Shown: in pieces, positions 23,754 through 34,000 of the stretch | Layout of the letters: each line of letters starts with the position of its first letter | How positions within the stretch are numbered: the stretch's first letter is position 1 | Assembly: GCA_946807835.1 (NCBI GenBank) | Contig: CAMPEX010000001.1 | Coordinates: 1,875,001-1,939,000, forward strand | DNA: 64,000 nt | Origin: Ailanthus altissimus | Lineage: Eukaryota; Streptophyta; Magnoliopsida; Sapindales; Simaroubaceae | Reading direction: 5' to 3' | Position numbers and translations under genes: made by a program | The notes under the pieces: model-generated | The model's database searches: none | Told to the model about the DNA's origin: nothing | Seen by the model: only the letters and a program-made list of their open reading frames with translations

Positions 23754-24755
23754 TGTATAATCCTTCCATCACTGATATCCTGGAAGAGCGGAGACATAAA
23801 TCAATATCGTAAAATCTCTATATGCTCAACCGTAAACTTATCTCCAAATTTGTATTTCAATAAATAATATCCGTAAACACTTTTGCGATATTATTTATTC
23901 ATAGAAAAAACTCTTTTCTCAGTTTTTTACTGTTTATGACCATAAGACTTTCTGAAACATAATCATGGAGCATCAGGATATATTACTCACCCAAATGATC
24001 TGATGAATCCTATATCTACGCATACCGAACTCTATAAGCATCGGACCATACCCAGGGACACCTAGCGGTCAGATCATAAAAGGTTTCTGACATATTTGGA
24101 ACCAAAATATAGCAAATCACTCACAAGCCCACCATGACACTCAGGTTAAAAGATTACGAATACTACTCAACTCGAAATGACCCTCTATTAAAGATTTATG
24201 GGATGTCTATTAGAGGTTCTCGCGAGTCTGTTCAGTACTCAATTCTTACGGAATACTTGTATTTCTATACGAACTTCTACTAATCTCATGGTCTGCTAAA
24301 ACTAATCATCTAGACCATCCAGATATAAACATACACTAATTTATATTTATATTAAAGTCTTCACCGACAGACCTGCATCAGTGAAGATAGATCAAGAACA
24401 TAGTATTTGAGAACATATTTGCATAATAACATTTTCTAGCACAATTGCAACTACGTCATTACTCATATATTCTCATGTATTTTTTCCACTTCAAATAGGG
24501 TTCTAATTCTTTAGATTTTGCTGACTCTTATCAATGCTAACTCTTAACATTTATAGTCAATGTTGCTAATTTTTAGCACTGATCTAAACTCTTTTAGATC
24601 AGATCCGAACTCTTTTAGATCATATAATATCTAAAACGTTACAAGTATCTTATCATGTATTAAATATAATCAGCGATTTAATGAAATAATAATAGTATAA
24701 ATATAAAATAAATATTCATACATAAAAGGGATGACAAGTAAGCACAAATTCAACA

Positions 24756-25229
24756 GTGTTTCCCTCTGACATAGTTGTAGCTTGATCCGCTTGCTGACTG
24801 ATTGTCATATGATAATTGTTGCATTTTACCTGCCCTTCCTCTTCGAGTGTTTCAAGCCAGTGGTCTGCTTTCTAGGTTCGAATACTCGAGGTTTGAAAGT
24901 CCATCCCACTTATCAACTTCTTGGGTCTCTCTATCCTGTTTGATCTACTATACTACTTCAAGATCTTAATTAACAGTTGTTTCATCTCCTTTCTTTCTTC
25001 TCTCAACATTTGTAGCTCTTCCTCAATTCCTCCTTACAACACAGTTCTGACCTGTTTCACTAGATTTTATTGAGGATTCAACCATTAAACTCTATTATTT
25101 TGTTTTGGATACTCAATCAGTCGTGCGTTTAAGTGTTTTTCAGCGTTGCTCCGTTAATGGTTTGCCATTTTAGTTTTGGTGAGCGTGTTTAATGCTTTTT
25201 ATTTTGTTCCTACAGATGACACCAAAAAC
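24756..25229 (-). pseudogene. Tat-lineage Gypsy 5' leader, PBS and gag N-terminus
   Basis: Directly after the LTR end the minus strand reads TTTTTGGTGTCATCTGTAGG, a decayed form of the TTTTTGGCGCCGTCTGTGGG primer-binding region typical of Tat-type elements. gag opens with an ATG at 25085 (MVESSIKSSETGQN) and then shows Glu/Arg-rich text in shifted frames. It is broken at 24755 by the Copia complex and resumes at 16865. Confidence 0.7.
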
Positions 25230-25726
25230 TGTTAATTTAGAAATTTTGTTTCTTTGGACCAACAAGTTTTAAGATTTTATTTTGTTAGGGAACGAACTTG
25301 GGCTCCACTACAGGGTTGCACTAAGAACAGTCTTCACTTGTTAGTTGTAGTTTTCTTGTGACAAAAGAATAAAACAACTTCAAGGCTGCACCGATCCTTG
25401 GCCCTCCGATGCTTAAGACAATAGGTGATTTTTAGTATTGTAAGAGGGGGGGGGAGAGAGATTGGTCTAAAATAGTTTAGGAAGAGTTTTATTACATTTT
25501 GCAGTTGTTAGGTTATCTCTTTTATAGTGAGTTCTTATCGTTTTATCCTAAAAATCATGGATAGAAATCCAGTTTTCTTTATTGTGATTGGAGATGAGAT
25601 CAGCGTAACTAAATTGATTCTAATCCCCAAAATCTCGTATTTGCCCTATAGAATGAATATTGACTCAAATCTCGTAATTCCCAAAACCTTTATTCCTTAA
25701 TAGAGATTTAGGATTGTAAGCCCAAC
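25230..25726 (-). mobile_element. Tat-lineage Gypsy 5' LTR
   Basis: Minus-strand ends are TGTTGGGCTTACAATCC (25726) and AATTAACA (25230), length 497 bp, followed by the PBS. It contains the phrase AAGCATCGGAGGGCCAAGGA, like the R/U5 phrase of other Tat LTRs. A run of nine G lies near 25446. The matching 3' LTR was not found in the window. Confidence 0.65.
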
Positions 25727-26590
25727 AGGTGCTTGGAGATTTTAGTGGCTATTTTCACTTGGGGAGATCTTAGCCACCATCCTTGGGTTTTAAGCATGGG
25801 TATTGAGGAGCTTTTTGATTGTGATTATCATCCCTCGAGCTGTTTACTCAGAATTTGGGGTCTCACTCTTAGTTTCAAGTGCATCCTCGATCAAGTCCAT
25901 TCTAGTAGCGTAATTCCCATTCTACCAGCCTATTGTTAGTCGATTTCCTATGGAAAAATAAATTCTAATTTTATTCTCACTATTGCTTTAAATATTTTTT
26001 TTAATACACCTCATTATTTATAAAATAAGAACAAATTAATTTTTTTACTAATTTTCTTTTATTTTTAAAAATAATTTATTTTATCTCTTTAATAAGTATG
26101 TTTAGACGTAACGTATTTAAAAATACTGTTTATAACAAATATTGAAACATATAATATCTGTAAAAGAAAAAATAAATTAATATATAAGTTTACTTACAAT
26201 TTATTTTTGTTCTTTTAGTAATTTTATATCAAAATATAAAATTTTAAATAAAAATAATAAATGGAGGTTGATGAAATGAATAGGGCCACTCAAAAGAAAA
26301 TCATAAATCAAATTGGCGATTTGGGCCAAGCATGTTAATTTATTTGAAATGGACTGAAAGATGAAACATCATTGAATTGGGTAGGTCCAAATTGAAATAT
26401 AGTGCGTAGAAAGTTTATGGATTATGATTGAACTGCTGATCCACCTTTTTCTATTTTCTTTTTTAAATAAAGTTTCTTGCAATCTTGTCGCCTCAAGATT
26501 TGCAAGCCACGAAGTTTCAGATTCTAAGTTTTCAGAAAATAAAGCGAAATTAAATCATGACTAGAATATACTCTTAAGAAACGGAAAGTA
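25727..26590. other. Unique or unrecognised spacer downstream of C4H
   Basis: The first 220 bp have ordinary composition and hold a short open frame (25733-25939) without recognisable motifs. From 25960 the text is strongly AT-rich. No repeat shared with the rest of the window and no gene was identified. Confidence 0.5.
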
Positions 26591-26592
26591 AA

Positions 26593-26598
26593 CTTATT
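26593..26598 (-). terminator. Possible polyadenylation element (AATAAG)
   Basis: AATAAG lies on the minus strand about 150 nt after the C4H stop codon, in an AU-rich 3' flank that also has TTTTATTGTGG and TGTTGTTATGTG words. Plant poly(A) signals are loose, so this is only a plausible site. Confidence 0.3.
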
Positions 26599-26747
26599 GC
26601 ATAATCTTCAATCAAGATTGAATATTGAAGTTCATAGATTTACACATAACAACATAATTAGCAAATTTTATCTTCATCCCACAATAAAAAACCATTCATC
26701 GTTTTAAACGGTCTCGCAATTACATTGCACCAAAATGGAGTGTGAAA

Positions 26748-27346
26748 TCAGAATGATCTAGGCTTGGCAACAATGGTGGAGTGCTTCAAAATGTGCAAAC
26801 TGAATTGCCCACCTTTCTCAGTGGTATCAATCTTTGACTGTCCTGGAGGAGGCAATAGCTCAAAATTCTGTACCAAACGCCCAATAGTAATGCCAAGAAT
26901 TGGCAAAGCTAGGATGATCCCAGGGCAGCTTCTTCTCCCAACACCAAAAGGAAGGTAACGGAAGTCGTTCCCATTTGCATCAACCTTAGACTCCTCCTCG
27001 AAAAACCTCTCAGGCCTGAATTCTTCTGGTTTTTTCCAGTGAGCAGGATTGTTGGCGAGCCACCAAGCGTTCACAAGGATTTTGCTCTCCGCAGGAATGT
27101 CGTAGCCTCCAAGTTTGGCATCATGGATGTTCATGTGAGGTACAAGAAGAGGAATTGCCATTCTGAACCGGAGAGTTTCTTTGATCACAGCCTGAAGGTA
27201 GGGGAGCTTGTGAGTGTCAGGCTCAGTGATTTGAACACCAGGGCCAAGCACAGTGTCAAGTTCATCACGGAGCTTATTCTGGATTTCTTGATGATTCACA
27301 AGCTCTGCTATTGCCCACTCGATCGACCACAGTGTTGTTTCAATTG
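26748..27346 (-). other. C4H: C4H exon 3
   Basis: 599 nt starting after the acceptor GTGACAG, beginning with the I-helix and ending AKPRSF-stop (TGA at 26750-26748). It contains ExxR, PERF and the heme-binding loop. Intron 2 is 27347-28823 (1477 bp). Confidence 0.97.
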
Positions 27347-30124
27347 CTGTCACATTAAAAGAAAAAATTTCATAGATCAATCATATTAGGCCGCTACGAG
27401 TAGGAGCAGGACATGACAATGCAACATCTTACAATTAAGACAAGATCTCAGCTCTGATTCTATATTTGTTAACTATTTGATTCAAACCTTAAAACTATTA
27501 GATAAGGAGATGTATATCATAGTTAGCACTTAAAATGAAATCTAACCATTAGAATTGCATAAACTAGAATATGAAATAGACTAACAGGAGGCATCAATCC
27601 ACCTACTTACCTAATTTGAGAAGAGACAATGTTTTTATGGCTGGTGCTTGTGACATTACAACCATTTTAGAGATATATACCTAAACTATACCTAAAATGA
27701 CCAATATTAGTTTTATTTAATATTAATAATAAAAAAATAATTATTTATCCAATGTTGTTATATATTATTTTATTTATCTAATAGTATATACATATAATTG
27801 CATAAAATAAAATTGTCATAATTTATTACATATTCAATCATGTATAATAGCCTTAACTCAGATAATTACTTACTGGACAACAACCATGGCCACTTGAGTT
27901 TAAGTAAGACAAGTAGGCAAAGTTTGACTAATTAAGAGTGTCTAACCTCCCATCAAACTTTTTTTCAAAAAAAAGTCATCAAACCTTTTTTTTTTTAATA
28001 AAAAAAATCATTTATAATAACTAAACTTAAATTAATACTAAATATATTATACTTACATAATTTAATTAATTAATTTTATAAGTATAAATTTTTATACTTA
28101 TTAAATTTTTATTACAAATAACACTATATTTAAGCAAGGCTATCTTCGTCTTATCCTTTCTTATACAATCCTAATAAATTCAGGCAATCCTTTCTCTCAT
28201 ACCAAATATGTCTCAAGATCTTACTTCCACAACAATGCATGATCGAAGATAAAACTTTATAATAAAAAACAAAGTTTAGATCTTACTTCTATACTGACGC
28301 AGACGCACGATCAAATAAAAATTCCACAAAAAAAAGTATCCGACTATAAAATATATATATATATATATATATTATACAACGGGGCTCAAACCCCGATCAA
28401 TAATACAGGAGATACACTCAGCGAGTGCTTAGCGCTGGGTAAGCGCACAAGTTGGATATAAATATATATATATATATTTATGAGTGAATAATAAATTGAT
28501 TTAAGTGACAAGAAATAGATAATAAATTAATTATTCCTTTATACTAAAAGTTCATGCTTATCAACGTAAGAGATAGGAAAAGTCAGTTGGTTGTGACACT
28601 ATAATTACCAGTGAGGCGGTGACAAAGACCATCAACGAAATTTGAGGCTACAGTTAAAGATGTTGTTGCACTTGGCAGTACGTAATAAAAATATCCTTGC
28701 TTGTCCTCTCATTTGGCAGCGTAAAGATAATATTTGAGCCATAAATTAAATGGTAATCGGGTAAAACCGGGATTACGTGTCAAATCATGTATTGTTTGTA
28801 GAGAAAGAAAATAATTAGATTACCGGCGACATTGATGTTCTCAACGATGTAAAGAACATTATCCTCGTTGATCTCCCCTTTTTGCTGAGCGTCCAAAATA
28901 TGATCGATGGCGCATTTCAAGCCTTCGTTGTTCATGCTCTTGGTGCTTGCAAGTTTCCTGTCAAAAAAAACAAAATATGATTTTTCATAATTTATATAAT
29001 AATTTTCAAAAATAGATGCCATAATAAATCTACTCGAAACAGCCCTTTAGAATTTAAAATATCCAACATTTTGTCAACTTTTAACATTTCAACTCCAACA
29101 AGAATATGTAGACGTCGGCCCCTTTATTTGTCAACTTTAATAATTTGGCCCTGCTAGTTCTTGATCAGATTGATTGCTTCGCCATTAGCACTGTAGCATC
29201 TTGTTTTGTTTTTATTAGAAAAATAAATAACGAAAGTAAAATTACAAACATTTATTAGATTCCCTTGAAAGTAACGTCAAGATAAATGATAAGAAGTCAG
29301 AATTAAATAAAAAAAACATTACATGTGGAAGAAACTTACTTCCTCTCCTCAACGAAATAGTCTTTGAAGAGTTGCAATCTCCTGTCCTTGACTTCCTTAC
29401 AGATCTTCAAGTACCCTCTCAAAAATGGCCTCAAAATTGGAATAAAATCACCATAATTGTAATCAAAGCTCTGAGCCAACCTACTCCTCTCTCCATTCAA
29501 AGCTTTCAACCTATTAAACAGAGGATCATCCTCACTCTCAAATCTCCTGTCGAACATAATCCTGTACATGTTGTTGTACATCATAAGCTGCAATCGCCTC
29601 CTCAAAACAATACCATTTGTTGCGGCCACTGGAGTCTTCTTAACATCCTCAACAACTTTAGCCGCCTCCTCTTCCCATCCGTATCTGTATTGCTGAACAA
29701 CTTTGTTCGTGAAAAAGGGAACGGTCATGATTCTCCTCATCTTCCGCCAATGCTCACCGTAGACCGTAAACACCATATCCTGGCCCTTACCAGTGAAAAT
29801 ATCGAAGACAACGTTTCTAGTTCTTGATCCAAACTCAACTCCTTGGGTATGCAAAACCTCTTTGGCCAGCTCTGGCGATGACACAACCACCAGATTACGC
29901 TGCCCCATGCGAAGAAGACATATATCACCGAATTTCTTAGCTAAATCGGTCAAATTACGGTGGTTCAAGTCATCGCCAACTTGAAGCCAGTTGCCGAAAA
30001 TTGGGACGGGTAATGGACCAGGCGGAAGCTTGAAGCGCTTTCCTCGAAGTTTGGAGATGACAATGGCGAGAATGACAGCGACAAAGAGGGCTAAGAGGGT
30101 CTTCTCCAAAAGGAGGAGATCCAT
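26748..30124 (-). CDS. C4H: trans-Cinnamate 4-hydroxylase (cytochrome P450 CYP73A), three exons
   Basis: Exons 30124-29340, 28957-28824 and 27346-26748 (785, 134 and 599 nt) give a 505-residue protein, the usual class I CYP73A size. Both introns have GT-AG ends. An N-terminal membrane anchor (residues about 3-23) targets the ER and is followed by the proline-rich hinge ([13 protein letters not shown]). The I-helix AAIETT, K-helix KETLRFR (ExxR), PERF (FRPERF) and heme loop [11 protein letters not shown], with Cys447 as heme ligand, are all present. The enzyme hydroxylates trans-cinnamate to p-coumarate, the second step of the phenylpropanoid route to lignin and flavonoids, using cytochrome P450 reductase. 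The start context is favourable (CAGCCATGG). No stops or frameshifts occur. ETLRFR has Phe where most CYP73As I know have Leu. Likely functional; identity very sure. Confidence 0.97.
28350..28480. mobile_element. Micron-like insert in a (TA)n tract of C4H intron 2
   Basis: A GC-rich core of about 80 bp (28373-28455) is bracketed by (TA)n on both sides (28350-28372 and 28458-28480). The core folds into three neighbouring perfect hairpins: CGGGG/CCCCG (28380-28395), CACTC/GAGTG (28415-28427) and CTTA/TAAG (28428-28443). Insertion into (TA)n microsatellites is the known habit of the rice Micron family. The minus-strand CGGGGTTTGAGCCCCG also resembles a tRNA T-arm. Confidence 0.45.
28824..28957 (-). 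other. C4H: C4H exon 2
   Basis: 134 nt between the acceptor TTTTTTTGACAG and the donor GTAATC. It encodes [13 protein letters not shown] through NVA; the last codon (Ala) is split and finished in exon 3. Intron 1 is 28958-29339 (382 bp). Confidence 0.96.
29340..30124 (-). other. C4H: C4H exon 1
   Basis: 785 nt coding 261 codons plus two bases. It ends GAGGAGAGGAA followed by the consensus donor GTAAGT (29339-29334). The split codon completes as Lys in exon 2. Confidence 0.97.
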
Positions 30125-30244
30125 GGCTGTGTGTCTTGGCGTTTTGGCTTTCAGAATTTTTTTTTTATTTTTAGTGTATGGTGTTTTGGCTTAATAATGA
30201 TTTGAAAATGGTGCCTGGCCAAGGAAGAAGAGGAAAGTGGGGAA

Positions 30245-30250
30245 TTTATA
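30245..30250 (-). promoter_or_regulatory. C4H TATA box
   Basis: TATAAA on the minus strand, 121 bp upstream of the ATG, within CGCGTATAAATTCC. A start near 30215 would give a 5' leader of about 90 nt. Confidence 0.7.
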
Positions 30251-30294
30251 CGCGAAAATAAGTGGGGGTTGGGTGGGGAGTTTGACGGTAACGC

Positions 30295-30301
30295 GTTAGG
30301 T
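30295..30301 (-). promoter_or_regulatory. AC-III-type MYB element upstream of C4H
   Basis: ACCTAAC on the minus strand, 45 bp above the TATA box, is the AC-III element known from phenylpropanoid gene promoters. It overlaps a perfect 10-bp palindrome TAACGCGTTA (30289-30298). Confidence 0.65.
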
Positions 30302-30358
30302 GAGGTGTGTGATCATTTCTTTTCGAGAGGAGTGGGTGGGGTTAGACTTTGGATTGAT

Positions 30359-30378
30359 CGCCGTTAGATTTAACGGCG
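30359..30378. promoter_or_regulatory. Perfect inverted repeat with two MYB cores
   Basis: Arms CGCCGTTA and TAACGGCG are separated by GATT. Each arm holds a CNGTTR-type MYB core (CCGTTA), placed head to head about 110 bp above the TATA box. Confidence 0.5.
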
Positions 30379-30403
30379 AAGTGATGATAATGGGAGCAAT
30401 GGG

Positions 30404-30410
30404 AGTAGGT
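30404..30410 (-). promoter_or_regulatory. SMRE-type MYB site
   Basis: ACCTACT on the minus strand fits ACC[A/T]A[A/C][T/C], the secondary-wall MYB-responsive consensus. A second fit, ACCAAAT, is at 30441-30447. Confidence 0.45.
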
Positions 30411-30440
30411 AAGGGAGTTGGTGAAGCTAAATTTATCAAG

Positions 30441-30447
30441 ATTTGGT
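30441..30447 (-). promoter_or_regulatory. SMRE-type MYB site
   Basis: ACCAAAT on the minus strand fits the same 7-bp consensus. Short sites of this kind occur by chance; the clustering of three within 150 bp supports them. Confidence 0.35.
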
Positions 30448-30574
30448 AAGAGTTGCGCTAAAAAGTACCACCACCCCTGTTTTAAAAAAGCGAACTAAAA
30501 TTCAATTGTTGTATCTCTCACCACGTTGAGCTAAGAGTAAGACTTCTTCTTGCTTCTCTCTCCCTTTTTTTTTT

Positions 30575-31141
30575 TTTTAATAATACTGATACATATTATT
30601 TTCACAGTTAAGCAATGCTCGAAAAATACACATTCAAAATAATATATCTATTTTTAATATTAATATGCATTATTTCGATACATTTACATATACTTAAGCA
30701 CGTCCGAAAACGCATTTTCATAACAATAAAGTTTTTTATTATTATTGATATATATTATTTCTACATTTAAGTATTTATAAAAATTTATTTTTAAAATAAT
30801 ATATTATTTTTACACTTAAAAACGTTAAAAAATACTTTCTTAAAATAATATATTATTTTTACATTTAAATACGCTTGCAAACATACTTTTAAAATAATAC
30901 ATTATTTCTACTCTTAAGCCGCTCAAAAATACACTATCAATATAATATATTATTTTTATACTTAAGTATGCCCAAAAATACACTATTTTAATAATATATC
31001 ATTTTAACACTAAAAATACCATTAGGACAATCCATTATTTTCACACTTAAGCACATTCAAAAATACACTCTTAAAATAATACATCATTTTTATATTTAAG
31101 AGTGCTCAGAAACATACCCTCAAGACACTACATCATATTTA
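30575..31141. repeat. Minisatellite of about 55-bp units, part 1
   Basis: About ten diverged units built from AATAATATATTATTTTTACA, then CTTAAGCACGC-like and CAAAAATACACTCTT-like text (for example near 30693, 30913, 30960, 31050, 31097). It begins about 320 bp upstream of the C4H TATA box and continues at 32884 beyond an inserted LTR. Confidence 0.85.
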
Positions 31142-32878
31142 TATTAGAGTTTATGCTTACGTGTCATTTTAATATTATATAAATATTAATTATTTAATAT
31201 TTATGCAATAATATTTTGAATAAAAATTGTTAATTTTATAATTATATAGTTTAATGCTTGTAACACTACAAATATTATATAATTTAAAGGAATTTAGATC
31301 TAATCTAAATGAGTTTATACCAGGGCTAAAAGTTAGTAATGCTGAGAGTTATAAATGTTAAGAATTATATATCAGAAACCTTTTTATGGTCTGACTATTA
31401 TGTGTCGCTGGGTATGGTCCAATGCTCATGGAGTCTGGTGTGCGTAGATATGGGATCCGTCAGCTTATATTGGTAAGTTGTATATCTGATGCTCCGAGAT
31501 TGTATTTCATAAAGTCTTGTGGCTACAAGCATAAACTAAGAAAGAGATTATTCCACAGGGTTAAACAAAATCACAAAAGTGTTTGCGTATATTGTTTATC
31601 GAGATACGAATCTAAAGATAAGTTCAAGAATATGCTTACAGGGATTTGACAGTATTGATCTATATCCTCACACATCTAGGGTAGAAATGATGGAAGGATT
31701 ATACATATGCGTAGTAACCTCAACTTGTATGGTCTAACATGTTAATTTGTAATATCCGTAACGTGTGCATGGAACATTAATTATGGACTTATAAAATAGT
31801 TTTATTTGACAAATCGGGTGTGGACTTAAGGAGTCTCGCAATATGAAATGTACTCTTTGTACACTTAGGCAACGTACCATATTAAATGGTTCAATACGGT
31901 CAAATCCAACAATTTACTATGGTTAAGTTAACTAAAGTATATGGTTAAATGGTGGGACCCACTTTAAGTTAACTTGGTAACCTAACAGATATAAAAGTAA
32001 TTTCACTTAATGATTATTTAATTTTTAAATAATTAAAATAAATATTTATTTATCTAATAGTCAAATAAATAATTTAACTTAACTATGGTTAAAAGTTAAT
32101 CATATGGTTAAGTTAAGTTAACTTTATTTAATGGTTAAGTAAAGGTTAATCTAACCATGGTTAAATTAGTTAATTAGGGTTAGATTATTTAAATATTTAT
32201 TTAACTCAAGGGTTAAGTTAAACTAACCTAACTAAAGTTAAATATTAACTATGGTTAGGTTAAGTTAAATGTAAATTCAAATTTAAGTAAAATTAAAATC
32301 AAATGCACCTTATATTAATTGTTAATTAAATGTATTTGATTTATATTAGAAACATGAATTAATTTTAATTAGTTAAGTATTTTATGAATGGCTAAAAAAT
32401 TTAGAGAGAAATTGAGAATGAAAATTGTGATGCTTTCAAGAGTTGAAAACATGTTCTATTCATCGTCTTCTCTAATTAAAATTAGCCATTAAAATATGAA
32501 TTAAATTTATTTTTATTCAAGTGTTGAATAAACAAATAACAAAATTAACTAAATTAAAGAGTTTAACTTTGAATTAAGTTTAATGGTTAAATTGATTGCT
32601 AGATTAACATACTGTTATTCTAGATAATCAAACAGACCCTTGTTTATTGTTAAGATTGATGAAAGTTTACATTTCAGGTGGACTTCAAGTAATTTAATCC
32701 AAAGGCTTCGTGGGTTAAATTCTCAATCTTGTTTATTAATTTGATTAATATGTATTTATTGAATTCATTATAAAGTTTTAGACTTCTGCTGTGCACATAT
32801 ATGTATGAGATATATATTTTTTTTTAAGATGAACACATATACCACATGAATGCACCCTAAAATAATCGACACCCAATA
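31142..32878 (+). mobile_element. Copia solo LTR inserted in the minisatellite
   Basis: Starts TATTAGAGTTTATGCTTACG and ends ATCGACACCCAATA (consensus TGTTAGAG...ACCCAACA, as at 56842-58270). It is flanked by perfect ATTTA repeats (31137-31141 and 32879-32883). It has no PBS, PPT or coding text. The central part (31900-32640) is a run of AACTTAACC/GGTTAAGTT words. Confidence 0.93.
31905..32290. repeat. GGTTAAGTTAA-rich simple sequence in the solo LTR
   Basis: Many short variants of ATGGTTAAGTTAACT and its complement lie here. The corresponding segment of the LTR at 34001-36171 (34530-34780) has the same character in reverse, so it is part of the LTR family. Confidence 0.75.
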
Positions 32879-32883
32879 ATTTA

Positions 32884-33115
32884 CACTTAAATATGCCCGA
32901 AAATACACCCTTGGGACAATACATATTTTCTTTTAATACTGATACAAACTATTCTCATGCTTAAGCACACTTGAAAACACCCTTAGACGATACATCTTTT
33001 TTTTTTTAATATTGATATACATTATTTTTAAACTTAAGCATGCCAACTTAACATACGCCTAAAAACACACCCTTAGGACAATACATCTTTTTATTTCAAT
33101 ACTCATGTTGACCTA
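32884..33115. repeat. Minisatellite of about 55-80-bp units, part 2
   Basis: Three further units (near 32885, 32960, 33040) with ACTTAAATATGCCCGAAAAT and ACACCCTTAGGACAATACAT words. They continue the array of 30575-31141 and carry the second copy of the TSD. Confidence 0.8.
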
Positions 33116-33995
33116 AAATTTGATAACTTGAAAGTTAATAAGTTGAATTTGTTTATTTAAGGAAGTTTGGCCTTAACATCTAGAATGGGAGGAGATTTAA
33201 ACTAAAGTGAGTCATTCTCCCCTACTAGATATCACATCTAATAAGGATTCTACAACTAACAAAAAAGTAAAATGCGACGAAAGTTTTTTGACTCAGGTAC
33301 TCGATACTCAAGTTAGTAATAATCCCAAAAAAATAAAATTAAAAGTAGGGTAAGAAAGTAAAAAAAGAGAAAAAAAATTAAGTAGCCTGTTATGTGTATT
33401 TTATGTATACTCTTGTATGCTTACATATGTCATGATGATCATAATGATAATCATAATAAACCCATATGTAAAATTGTTTTCCTATTTATAAGGTGGGAAT
33501 GTATGTTTAACCCATAGTGTTATAATCCTATTAAAATTTGAGAGTCTCGTGGACTTTCTTTTTAAGGATTTTGCTATCAAAAGTTTTCAAAATTGAACTA
33601 AATCTTTTTTACCCTGGTAGGATTTGTATCGTGAAATAATATTTGAAAACCCCAATTTTTTTTCTTTTCTTTTCTTCTCTTCTCTTTTTCTTCTTTTCTA
33701 TTCTCACTAACCAGTAACTACCACCAAATGTTAACAATGCAGGCTAGCCACCACTGTTGTACTGCTATAAAGTTAGTCAACACTTGCCTCTAACATAATT
33801 CTAAATGCACGATTATTGTAGTGGCAAGCACAACAACTGTAAAAGGCAAGCGTGTGGCTACTATGAGTAGCCATACGTGTTGTTGCTACAAGGGGTCGTG
33901 CTTCTCACCCATCGAATTCATGCACTTCACTACCACCTCAAAATTACTCTGAATGTAATTGGGTATTTTGTGTTAGAGAAAAACTTTAAAACCTT
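33116..33995. other. Unassigned spacer
   Basis: No gene or known repeat was recognised. A pyrimidine-rich tract lies at 33660-33710, and a less AT-rich patch at 33730-33960 has no long open frame. Confidence 0.5.
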
Positions 33996-34000
33996 TTAAA

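Larger units (their letters stand above)
21402..24755 (-). mobile_element. Copia 5' LTR split by a MITE
   Basis: The minus-strand LTR starts TGTTGAATTTGTGCTTAC (24755) and ends CTCACTCAATA (21402), adjacent to the PBS. Without the insertion 22597-23761 it is about 2.2 kb. Family phrases such as GAGTTCGGTATGCGTAGATA and ACAGACCTGCATCAG-like text align with the LTRs at 34001-36171 and 49184-51359. Confidence 0.88.

Noticed and set aside
26764..27389. Open frames on the plus strand opposite C4H exon 3
   Set aside because: Shadow frames of the P450 exon; translations resemble no known protein.
28373..28455. tRNA gene in C4H intron 2
   Set aside because: Only a T-arm-like hairpin; no acceptor stem, and the other hairpins do not fit D and anticodon arms in size and spacing.
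29372..30194. Open frames on the plus strand opposite C4H exon 1
   Set aside because: They are mirror frames of a strongly conserved coding exon and have no independent motifs or start context.
30261..30280. Box P-like ACCCAACC site upstream of C4H
   Set aside because: It lies just upstream of the TATA box but does not fit the AC/SMRE consensus at its fourth base; kept out of the feature list as too weak.
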